Source of the DNA: Ancylobacter novellus
GTDB lineage: Bacteria > Pseudomonadota > Alphaproteobacteria > Rhizobiales > Methylopilaceae
Length of the DNA: 15,443 nucleotides
Reading direction: 5' to 3'
NCBI GenBank assembly: GCA_003241695.1
Contig: QFPN01000017.1
Location: 1 to 15,443, forward strand
Shown in pieces: positions 8,131-14,217 of the stretch (position 1 is its first letter; each line of letters starts with the position of its first letter). The notes below the pieces were generated by a model. It did no database searches and was not told the DNA's origin. It saw nothing but the letters and a program-made list of their open reading frames with translations. A program made the translations under genes and the position numbers.

Positions 8131-9075
8131 ATGGTCAAAGCGGTTCTCACCACAAAGCTCGAGCCGACCTACGACGACCTTCCTGAGGAACGCTACCACT
8201 TTCCCCGCACGTATCTCCGCCAGATCGAGGCGGCTGTCGGCGACTGGATCGTCTACTATGAGCCGCGGCGCTCGTCGGGAGATGCCGCCAGCCGCGGAGG
8301 CCGGCAGGCGTACTTCGCGACGGCGCGGATCAGAGCCGTTCAGCCTGACCCTTCCCGCGACAGCCACTTTTATGCGCTCGTGGCGGACTATCTCGAGTTC
8401 GATCGGCCTGTCCGGTTTCGCGAAGGCGCTCTGACGTATGAGCATGCGCTAGCGAAAGACGATGGGTCGACGAACAAAGGCGCCTTCGGCCGATCAGTAA
8501 GGACGATGTCCGACTCGGAGTACGATCTCATACTCCAGGCCGGCTACGCGCACACGGTCGGACTGGCGCCGCGCGAGAGGCCAGGGTCGCTCGCCCCTGA
8601 GGACCCGCTGATCATCGGGCCCGGCTTCGGGGAAGAGCAGCAGTCGATCTATGATCCGGAGCAGGCCGAGCGTCGTATTGTGACCCAACTCGTGACCCGC
8701 CCCTTTCGGGAGCGCGCCTTCGCCGCGGCGGTCAAGTCCGCTTATGGGGACACGTGCGCCATGACGGGCATCAGAGTGATCAACGGCGGGGGGCGGTCGG
8801 AGGTGCAGGCGGCTCACATCAGGCCGGTCGCAGACCGCGGGCCAGACTCGGTCCGCAATGGGCTTGCACTCTCCGGGACGATGCATTGGCTGTTCGACCG
8901 GGGCTTGGTCTCTGTCGATGACGATCTGGCGATTCTCACCGCCGCTGGCCGGGTCCCAGACACCATCGAAAGGCTCCTGCCGCCCGACCGCCGGTTGCTT
9001 TCGCCGGCCGGACCCGGCTTGGCGCCAGCCGCGACGTTCCTGAAGTATCACCGAGAGACAGTGTTCAAAGGCTGA
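8131..9075 (+). CDS. HNH endonuclease with N-terminal sensor-like domain (putative restriction enzyme)
   Basis: The 314-residue protein ends in an HNH_2-type nuclease domain: C209 with TG at 212-213, AAHI with H229, NGLAL from N243, and MHWLFDRG with H252. The N-terminal half (LEPTYDDLPEERYHFP at 10-25, VGDWIVYYEPRR at 36-47, GRQAYFATARI at 57-67, HFYALVADYLEFDRPV at 79-94) has the strand-rich look of PUA/EVE-like modified-base readers; that fold is inference. Such proteins are typically annotated as putative HNH restriction endonucleases. An upstream in-frame TTG at 8116 exists, but ATG 8131 gives the family-like start MVKAVLTTKLEP and is preferred, although no strong ribosome site precedes it. 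The gene is divergent from hsdR and convergent with the next gene, so it is a separate unit beside the type I operon. Confidence 0.85.
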   Translation: MVKAVLTTKLEPTYDDLPEERYHFPRTYLRQIEAAVGDWIVYYEPRRSSGDAASRGGRQAYFATARIRAVQPDPSRDSHFYALVADYLEFDRPVRFREGALTYEHALAKDDGSTNKGAFGRSVRTMSDSEYDLILQAGYAHTVGLAPRERPGSLAPEDPLIIGPGFGEEQQSIYDPEQAERRIVTQLVTRPFRERAFAAAVKSAYGDTCAMTGIRVINGGGRSEVQAAHIRPVADRGPDSVRNGLALSGTMHWLFDRGLVSVDDDLAILTAAGRVPDTIERLLPPDRRLLSPAGPGLAPAATFLKYHRETVFKG

Positions 9076-9126
9076 GCCGCGAGGAATGAGACAGCGCGCT
9101 TCTCATCGGGGCTACCGGAGATAATT

Positions 9127-9158
9127 TCCGGCGGAGCGGCCGAAGCCGCGCCGCCGGA
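9127..9158. terminator. Strong hairpin between convergent genes, likely terminator
   Basis: Arms at 9127-9140 and 9145-9158 pair over 14 positions with a single mismatch around a CGAA loop. On the minus strand it lies 13 nt past the stop of the 427-residue gene and is followed by the A/T-rich run AATTATCT; on the plus strand it follows the HNH gene by about 50 nt. The position and stability suit a shared terminator, but there is no long T-tract. A smaller hairpin, CCGGA-N7-TCCGG, overlaps its left edge. Confidence 0.55.
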
Positions 9159-9170
9159 CCGAGAGCCTGA

Positions 9171-10454
9171 TCACGCTGCCTCGTCGGCCTGATCGTCATC
9201 GTTGGCGGGGGCCGGAGGCTCATCGCCCACCTCAGACGCGGTGTCGGCTTCGGCGTCGGCAGCAGCAGACGAGATGGCCCAGGTGAGCGGCTCGAGCACG
9301 TCGAACTCGAGGTCGTGAGCGAATGTGCTGCCCTTCTTGTTCCGGTCGAGCTCGACCAAGGTCAGCAGCGCCTTGGCGACACCACCCCACCGGCTGTTCT
9401 CCGCCCAGTCACCGTATTTCACGGCATGGTGGTGGTTCGGAAAATCCATCCGCGTCTTGCGGCCCATCAGTTCGCGCTGAAGCACCAAGGCGTGGATTGC
9501 AGGCGCCTTCACGCTCTTGAAGAGCTCAGCCTTTTTGACGCTGCGACCCTCGCGATGGTCGTTCAAAGCCGTGTCGACAGTTTTGTGGATGGCCTTAAGT
9601 TCCTCGAAGAGGATGCCCGCCTGGTCCGGGACGTAGCGGGCGATCTCGACCCGCAGACCGGCGAGGCCGGGACGCTCCGGCTTCGGCTTCGCCTTCTCCG
9701 CCGCCTCGGCGTCTTTCACCTCCTTGGGCTTCGCTGCTTCAATCGCCGCCTTGATGTCGGCGACGCGGTATCGCATCCCATCAGCGGCTTTCTTGAGAAC
9801 GTCATCCTGAACGGCTTCGGTCGCCAAGCTCAGCGCCAGAACACAGGTGAAGCCAAGGCCCGAGGCGTAAACGAGCTGCCTGCGGTGATCGCGAAACTCC
9901 TCGCTGGCCTTCCTGATCTGCCGAATGTAGCGAGGCACCAGCCCGGTGTGCTCCGTCGCATAGACCTCGAAGTGGCCATGCGGCAGGATCGCGCCAGCGC
10001 GGATGAGCGCGTCACCGAGCTTGAGCCGGGTCTCGACGTCGCTCCGCATGAACGCCTTCAGTTCGGGCACGATACTGTCGAGTTCCCGCTTCTGATCGGG
10101 CGTCGCCACGAACTGCTCGAGACTCGCCTTCTTGGCCTTCTTCTCGGCCAGCGTGCCTGCGGCCTTGACCGCTTCACGCTTGGCCTTCGCGCCCTTGGCG
10201 CGCGAAGACGGCTTGCCCCCGCCGCCAACAGGCGACTGGGCGGCTTCCTCCTTGGCCTCGCCGGTCTGCTTGGCCTTGCCGCGCCGCGTGCGGCGGGGTT
10301 CGGGCGACGGCGGCGCGGGTTCAGTCTGGCTGCCCGCGACAGACTCCGTGGAGTTAACCTCCACCTTCTCCGGCTGAGGCGTCGCCTCAGTCGAAGTTTC
10401 GGTCGAGAGAGTCTTGCCGTCCGGCTCGCCGCCGGCATTGGTGATGTCTGACAT
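9171..10454 (-). CDS. Hypothetical protein with DUF3102-like core, basic N-terminal region and acidic tail (427 aa)
   Basis: The start at ATG 10454-10452 is chosen because AAAGGG lies about 8 nt upstream; an in-frame start further out (10517) would add an unlikely Arg/Pro-rich leader. Residues 1-55 are Ser/Thr/Glu/Pro-rich. Residues 54-115 are Lys/Arg/Ala-rich and look like a disordered nucleic-acid-binding segment. Residues about 125-190 (RSDVETRLKLGDALIRAGAI, LPHGHFEVYATEHTGLVPRY, then IRQIRKASE) weakly resemble the DUF3102 pattern of plasmid and phage DNA-associated proteins. Another Ala/Lys-rich linker is near 236-262, and the last 35 residues are strongly acidic. No catalytic motif is seen. 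It faces the HNH gene tail to tail and has a long untranslated leader. It may be a DNA-binding accessory protein of a mobile region; the exact role is unknown. Confidence 0.7.
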   Translation of the reverse strand: MSDITNAGGEPDGKTLSTETSTEATPQPEKVEVNSTESVAGSQTEPAPPSPEPRRTRRGKAKQTGEAKEEAAQSPVGGGGKPSSRAKGAKAKREAVKAAGTLAEKKAKKASLEQFVATPDQKRELDSIVPELKAFMRSDVETRLKLGDALIRAGAILPHGHFEVYATEHTGLVPRYIRQIRKASEEFRDHRRQLVYASGLGFTCVLALSLATEAVQDDVLKKAADGMRYRVADIKAAIEAAKPKEVKDAEAAEKAKPKPERPGLAGLRVEIARYVPDQAGILFEELKAIHKTVDTALNDHREGRSVKKAELFKSVKAPAIHALVLQRELMGRKTRMDFPNHHHAVKYGDWAENSRWGGVAKALLTLVELDRNKKGSTFAHDLEFDVLEPLTWAISSAAADAEADTASEVGDEPPAPANDDDQADEAA

Positions 10455-10905
10455 TTCACAGCCCTTTCGCTGAGGAAGGTCCGGAGGATTCCGGAGCCTT
10501 CGACCGCGACCGATCAAGCCGGGTGGCTAGATCCGCATCGCGACCTCCGGCCGTATCTGACGGCCGGACCCGCGGAGGGGACTGGAGGGGTGAAGGACGC
10601 GGCTGGGGCTATGCGCAGCTCCGTGACGCGTGAACGCGAGACCAGGGCGCGAGGGTCGCCGCTGCTCTTCGGTTCCGGGTCGAGGGGCGTAAAGGTGGCG
10701 CATTCCCGTCCTTCTCATTGGGACGCCTGCGTGTGAGGCGACCCTGCCGCTGATGGATCCGCCCTTGCCGTCGTGGCTCGGCTCGGACCCTGTGAGGTCA
10801 TGTCGTCGACGCTCGGCGCCGACGTGAAACTGGTCTGGAGATGATCGCGCCAACGAGCGTCGCAGCCACCACCGATTTCATGACCCTAGCACGCGCCAAA
10901 CACGC
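10455..10905 (-). other. Long untranslated leader of the 427-residue gene
   Basis: If the promoter proposed at 10906-10934 is used, about 450 nt are transcribed before the ATG at 10454. Minus-strand open frames here are Arg/Pro-rich and not protein-like. A perfect hairpin with 9-bp arms (TCCGGCCGT/ACGGCCGGA) and a 5-nt loop lies at 10546-10568, without a T-tract. It may be part of a regulatory leader. No known riboswitch was recognised. Confidence 0.35.
10546..10568 (-). promoter_or_regulatory. Perfect 9-bp stem-loop in leader
   Basis: The arms at 10546-10554 and 10560-10568 are exact complements with loop ATCTG. It lies about 90 nt upstream of the start codon of the 427-residue gene. There is no following T-run in either direction, so an intrinsic terminator is unlikely; a regulatory or transcript-stabilising structure is possible. 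Confidence 0.4.
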
Positions 10906-10934
10906 TGTAAACGCATTTTGTTGAGCTTTGTCAA
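10906..10934 (-). promoter_or_regulatory. Candidate sigma-70-type promoter, leftward
   Basis: On the minus strand a perfect TTGACA (10934-10929) is followed after 17 nt by TTTACA (10911-10906), which matches the -10 consensus at three of six positions. It sits in the only markedly AT-rich patch of the window (about 10,880-10,990) and points toward the 427-residue gene. The weak -10 lowers confidence. Confidence 0.4.
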
Positions 10935-10937
10935 CAA
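10918..10937. repeat. Palindrome TTGTTGA-N6-TCAACAA, possible operator
   Basis: The 7-bp arms are perfect inverted repeats with a 6-bp spacer, the size expected for a dimeric helix-turn-helix regulator. The palindrome covers the TTGACA -35 box of the leftward promoter candidate, so a bound protein would block it. A weak rightward promoter (TTGTCA at 10928 with TAGCGT 18 nt on) would also be affected. No matching regulator gene is identified in the window. Confidence 0.45.
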
Positions 10938-10974
10938 TTTAGGCCGATTTTTAGCGTTCAAATTAAGCCGGCTA

Positions 10975-11530
10975 TGTCAAAATTCTTGATTCAGAGTTCT
11001 ACGCGGTCGTTTCTAAGCCAGGGAGTAACGGGGGGAATACGCAACACCCTTCAAGAGACCCGGAGGGTTGCCCGCACCCGAAGCAAGGCGAATGGTCGCC
11101 CCCACGCAGGTGAGGCTGCCCAGGCAAAGGCGCAGCGGCGCCGAAAGCGCAGAAGGAGGCGGCGGTGTCGGTCGCCAAATGCAGCCACCCGATGAGCCCT
11201 CGCAACGAAGGGTCGGCGCCGCGGCTTTCCCCGCGGCTCCTGCGCAGGGCGCCGGGCGACGCCGCCGCCCGCCGTTGGCCGCCGAGCCTTAGCAGCCCCA
11301 TCCACGAGCCTCGGCAGGCCAGTGGCCGCAACCCGGGCTGCGCCCGCAGCGGGGAGCGCCCAGCAGCCAAAGAGGCGGCCTCAGCGACACCGCTGCAGCG
11401 GGGTCGAGTAGCCCTCCTGTTCAGGCGCGGGCAACGCCTGTCTTCAGGCCAGATAAGCCGGTTCCGGGCCATGCCGCTGCTCTCGGGTGATGCCTGGGGC
11501 AGCGCCCGCGATGGGGCTCATACGTGCGCA
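10975..11530. other. GC-rich, hairpin-rich stretch without a convincing gene
   Basis: Open frames cross this stretch on both strands, but they are Ala/Arg/Gly/Pro-rich, lack ribosome sites and resemble no family I know. Several local inverted repeats are visible: a bulged stem at 11041-11069 (CAACaCCCT with AGGGTTG), GCCGCGG-N6-CCGCGGC at 11218-11237, GCTGCG-N2-CGCAGC at 11337-11350, and a 12-bp palindrome CCGCTGCAGCGG at 11390-11401. The stretch could be a structured RNA or decayed sequence. Confidence 0.4.
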
Positions 11531-11534
11531 GCCG

Positions 11535-11925
11535 ATGAATCAGCTTTATTGCGTTTCGCAACGGCGGCGCGTCTCTCCGAAACGATCTCCTTGAGAACTG
11601 AAGCGCCTGCTCAGACATCGGAATCGACCGCACAGAAATCTGAATCGCTTTTCCGGGGTTTTGAATCGGTTTTGCGCAACTTGCGTTGCGTCGAGAGGCG
11701 TTGCTCGTGACGCGGCGCGCGTTGGCGGAGACGGCTCCGGCGCTCCGTAGAACGTGCGGCATGTCGCCGGGAGCGCGCATGCGGCTACCGGCAACGCGTC
11801 GGCGGTCGCCGAGAGCGCGAGATGACTGTCGCCGGAGCTCGGAATCGCGGTTGTCGGGTTCTGAATCGTCTGCGTTGAGGTCTGAATCGCTGGCTTGAAG
11901 CACTGAATCGGAGATGCGCAACTTG
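11535..11925. repeat. Degenerate 21-bp-period tandem array with phased GAATC sites
   Basis: A hexamer close to GAATCG recurs at exact 21-bp steps in three blocks. Block A has seven units at 11537, 11558, 11579, 11600, 11621, 11642 and 11663 (GAATCA, GCAACG, GAAACG, GAAGCG, then GAATCG three times). Block B has six weaker units ending in CG at 11712, 11733, 11754, 11775, 11796 and 11817. Block C has four GAATCG units at 11842, 11863, 11884 and 11905. The phase jumps by 2 bp between A and B and by 9 bp between B and C. The sequence between hexamers is poorly conserved. Relative to the hexamer, the reading frame differs between blocks A and C on both strands, which favours a DNA-level signal over a coding repeat. 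Eight units contain GAATC, a GANTC site. Possible roles are a binding array for an accessory protein, a partition or replication site, or a cell-cycle-controlled regulatory region. Confidence 0.75.
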
Positions 11926-12143
11926 TCTTGCGTCACCTGCAGCGCGAGACGCCTCATGCACGACGCGCCGCAGGACGCGATAGGACCTCTGTCATAGATC
12001 CGGCTGCGTCAGCGGAGGGCCAGCCTCGCGCTCTCTTATGTGCGCAGCGCCTCCCGCCCTTGTCGCGAGACGCTGAAAGCGACGCCAGAATGAACGGTCA
12101 CGGCGTTTCAGGCTGGCTCCTTAGAAACCTGTGGGCCCGCTGT
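11926..12143. other. Non-coding stretch after the repeat array
   Basis: No credible gene is seen; a plus-strand frame through it runs across the terminator hairpin at 12144 and is not protein-like. Small stems are present, such as GTCGC-N12-GCGAC near 12062-12083 and GCCAG...CTGGC near 12084-12118. Because an intrinsic terminator follows directly, this stretch may be the 3' part of a plus-strand transcript. Confidence 0.35.
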
Positions 12144-12163
12144 GAGCCCGCGGGGCTCTTTTT
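12144..12163 (+). terminator. Intrinsic terminator GAGCCC-GCG-GGGCTC-TTTTT
   Basis: A perfect 6-bp G/C-rich stem with a 3-nt loop (12144-12158) is followed at once by five T residues (12159-12163), the classic plus-strand Rho-independent form. No protein gene on the plus strand ends upstream of it within the window before the HNH gene at 9075, so it probably ends an unannotated RNA arising from the 10.95-12.1 kb interval. It also insulates the sigma-factor gene downstream. Confidence 0.7.
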
Positions 12164-12237
12164 CCGATCGTAGGAATTTTGACGTCGACGCCACTTCGAT
12201 TTGACGCCAGGGTCACGTCCGCATCGGAGGAACTGGC

Positions 12238-12861
12238 ATGACGACGGACCACAGGCAGGCGATCGCGGCGGAGCTGCGTTACGTGACGACGAGGGCTGCG
12301 GGCCTGGCGAGAGCGGCAGGTCTGGCGCACGAGGCCGAGGACATTGCCTCGGAGGTCATGATGATCGGGCTTCGATCCGCGGACCGCTTCGATGGTCAGA
12401 ACGTTCGAGGTTGGCTGCTCGCCATCATCGTTGGCCAGATCAGAAACTGCCGCCGTCATTCGTCCTTCAGAAAGACGGTCCCTCTCGAGCGGACCGGCCC
12501 GGATGGCGAGACGCGGCTCGTGAGAGAGCCGAGCATCGGCGCGTCGCAGGTGACGACGCTGCAGGTCCGTGAGCTGGACGCAGCGCTGCTGCGTCTGCCT
12601 CCCGAGCAAGCGGAGATCGTGCGGCTCGTCACGCTCCGCGGCGTTGCGCTCGACGAGGCCGCCCGCACGCTCAGCCTTCCGATCGGCACGGTGAAGTCGC
12701 GACTGTCTCGTGGGCTCGACGAGTTGCGCCACCAGCTTGAACGGGGACCGCGGACGGCGACGCCGCGCACGGGGGAGCCTCGCCCTCGACGGTCGCGGCC
12801 CGCGCGATCCACGCCGGAGGGCTCGAGACCCGGCGCTGCCTTACTCGCCAACGCCGCTTGA
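12238..12861 (+). CDS. RNA polymerase ECF-type sigma-70 factor
   Basis: The 207-residue protein has a two-domain ECF layout. Residues about 10-75 form a sigma region 2-like segment (AEDIASEVMM, then RGWLLAIIVGQIRNC), which binds core polymerase and the -10 element. Residues about 117-165 form region 4 (LRLPPEQAEIVRLVTLRGVA, then LDEAARTLSLPIGTVKSRLS), a helix-turn-helix for the -35 element. The last 40 residues are Arg/Pro-rich and look like an unstructured tail. The ATG at 12238 is supported by GGAGG (12226-12230) with a 7-nt spacer. An ECF-like GGAAT (12173-12177) upstream is compatible with autoregulation, but no convincing partner box was found. It is followed after 10 nt by an unrecognised gene. 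No classical anti-sigma factor (zinc-binding or NepR type) is seen nearby. Confidence 0.85.
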   Translation: MTTDHRQAIAAELRYVTTRAAGLARAAGLAHEAEDIASEVMMIGLRSADRFDGQNVRGWLLAIIVGQIRNCRRHSSFRKTVPLERTGPDGETRLVREPSIGASQVTTLQVRELDAALLRLPPEQAEIVRLVTLRGVALDEAARTLSLPIGTVKSRLSRGLDELRHQLERGPRTATPRTGEPRPRRSRPARSTPEGSRPGAALLANAA

Positions 12862-12871
12862 GGGGGCCACG

Positions 12872-13534
12872 ATGAATCTGCATCTGATCGTCGAGCCAAA
12901 CCGGGCCACCCATCGCTCGTGCATTGGCTTCGCGCTTCACCGCGGCCTGTCTCGCCTCAGCCGGAGCGTGACCCATTGCTACTGGACCGAGCCGGAGGAA
13001 AGCACTGACCCGGCGGCGTGGAGCTTCCTTCGATCGGCGAGCGTGGCGGAGATCGCAGCCTATCTTGGCCGCGGCGTCGCGGTTCCTTTCGCCGAGTTCT
13101 TTCAGGACCTCGTGCTCGACGTGCCCGCGGAGCTCTATCCACTGTCGCTCGCGTCGTTCACTGACGCGGCGTCCGTGGTCATCGCCTGTGGCCCGACATC
13201 CGAAGCCGAGACCTCGGCTGCAGAACTGTGGAGCGCCTGCGCCATGGCGCCGTCACGGACCGGCCGGAGACCCGTTGTGCTGGTCGCGTCCTATGCCGGG
13301 CAGCCGGAGATCGCGCAGCGCCGGGACCGCGTCGCACGGCTGCTGTCGTTGGCGGGAGCCGCGAATGGAGGTTCGGTGGCCCTGCTCGATGAGCCGCGAT
13401 CGTGGCTGGAGCCCGCGCCGACGAATGACCATCCCAGTCGCGGCGTCGGGATCGACGCATGTTTGGACGAGGCGGCGCGAGTCCTTGCCTGGGATCTCCT
13501 GTCCCGTCTCGGTGAACGCCCACCGCGTCCATGA
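12872..13534 (+). CDS. Unrecognised 220-residue protein co-transcribed with the sigma factor
   Basis: ATG 12872 is preceded by AGGGGG (12861-12866) at 5 nt and begins 10 nt after the sigma-factor stop; an in-frame start at 12710 would overlap the sigma gene with an Arg-rich leader and is not used. I do not recognise the family. The protein is soluble-looking, without signal peptide or transmembrane helix. Its first 50 residues (MNLHLIVEPN, FALHRGLSRL, HCYWTEP) are followed by an alternating hydrophobic/acidic region (AVPFAEFFQDLVLDVPAEL) and an alpha/beta-like part with strands VVIACG and RPVVLVASYAG. The C-terminal helix ends at residue 220. Tight coupling to an ECF sigma gene suggests a regulator or target of that factor, but no zinc-binding anti-sigma motif (HxxxCxxC) is present. 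Confidence 0.7.
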   Translation: MNLHLIVEPNRATHRSCIGFALHRGLSRLSRSVTHCYWTEPEESTDPAAWSFLRSASVAEIAAYLGRGVAVPFAEFFQDLVLDVPAELYPLSLASFTDAASVVIACGPTSEAETSAAELWSACAMAPSRTGRRPVVLVASYAGQPEIAQRRDRVARLLSLAGAANGGSVALLDEPRSWLEPAPTNDHPSRGVGIDACLDEAARVLAWDLLSRLGERPPRP

Positions 13535-13848
13535 CCCGGGTCGCAAATTTTTCTCGCTCGAGTTCTGCCCCGGACACCGCGGGGCGGCGGTCGAATCCTT
13601 GCCAAGGACTCGCGCGACCGCACTCGTCGCCTGCCCCGGGACGACGCCTCCCCGGAAGCCGTGAAGCGCCCCGGGCCGTCAGCCTGAGCGTGTCCGAGGG
13701 CGTTGACGCCGATCCGCGGCGCCGGCTAGCGTTTCGCCGTCATCAGAGACGGGCGACCCCGCCATGAGCCTCCGGACCATACGCCAGCGCTGACCGACCT
13801 ACCGCCGAGCCACTCGGCGTCCCTCGCTGCTGTCCGGACCTCTCCATC
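13535..13848. other. Intergenic region before the DUF6634-like gene
   Basis: The 314 bp hold no credible gene; short frames are Arg/Pro-rich. A stem GCCCCG-N7-CGGGGC lies at 13567-13585, with no T-tract. A possible promoter is TTGACG at 13703-13708 with TAGCGT 18 nt further on, pointing to the gene at 13849. A GAATC site occurs near 13591. Nothing else stands out. Confidence 0.35.
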
Positions 13849-14208
13849 ATGCTCATCATCCGACCTGACGGGCGCATCGCGCCCGCTTTCCGTCTCGACG
13901 ACGACATCGGGCGTCTCGAACGGCTGCTCGTTGACCTGAAGGCCGCCCGAGACGGGCACCGCGCCGGACCAGCCGAACTCGATGGGGCGCCGTTGATCGA
14001 CGGCTGGCGCGTCGCCATGCGCGACACGCCGTGCCTTGTCGGGCGCGTGACCGATCATCCCAACCCCGACGTCGGCCGGGGGCGGCTCGGCCTCAGCGTG
14101 ACCAGCGACCTCTGGATCATCGACCAAGAGCGCGCCGCGGCGCGGACATTGTCGCGCTGGTACCGGCTCGGCGCCGAACTGCAGCGTGAGCGCGGCGACG
14201 TCTTGTGA
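13849..14208 (+). CDS. DUF6634-like small protein (119 aa)
   Basis: The sequence contains a helical N-terminus (RLDDDIGRLERLLVDLKAAR at 15-34) and then the block APLIDGWRVAMRDTPCLVGR, a short Gly/Arg loop, SDLWIIDQE and ARTLSRWYRLG. This order fits what I recall of DUF6634, a small alphaproteobacterial family of unknown function. The assignment is from pattern memory. No membrane segment or catalytic motif is evident. The start ATG at 13849 lacks a clear Shine-Dalgarno. The gene lies 130 nt upstream of an AAA+ ATPase gene in the same direction, so the two may form a functional pair, but the gap contains strong RNA-structure potential that could separate their expression. Confidence 0.7.
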   Translation: MLIIRPDGRIAPAFRLDDDIGRLERLLVDLKAARDGHRAGPAELDGAPLIDGWRVAMRDTPCLVGRVTDHPNPDVGRGRLGLSVTSDLWIIDQERAAARTLSRWYRLGAELQRERGDVL

Positions 14209-14217
14209 CGGCATCAT

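Noticed and set aside
9315..10451. A 378-residue plus-strand frame opposite the 427-residue gene
   Set aside because: It lacks a ribosome site and is Leu/Arg-biased, whereas the minus-strand gene has a good ribosome site and a structured core.
10527..10853. Small minus-strand protein in the leader, including an ATG with AAGGA upstream near 10,700
   Set aside because: The predicted peptide is Arg/Pro/Ser-rich with no hydrophobic core or known family; a short leader peptide remains possible but is not supported.
11537..11910. CRISPR array
   Set aside because: The repeated element is only about 6-9 bp with a 21-bp total period and no constant 25-40-bp repeat, and no cas genes are present.
11421..11957. 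A 178-residue minus-strand frame with visible seven-residue periodicity (for example SDSVLQA, SDSDLNA, SEQALQF)
   Set aside because: The heptads follow from the 21-bp DNA period. The codon phase relative to the repeated hexamer differs between the two GAATCG blocks, there is no ribosome site, and the middle part is Arg/Ala-rich noise. A heptad-repeat protein is not excluded, but the DNA-level explanation is simpler.
11928..12173. 81-residue plus-strand frame before the sigma factor
   Set aside because: It runs through the intrinsic terminator at 12144-12163 and is not protein-like in composition.
13531..13767. 78-residue plus-strand frame after the unknown sigma-linked gene
   Set aside because: Arg/Pro/Ser-rich, no ribosome site, no similarity to any family I know; treated as intergenic.
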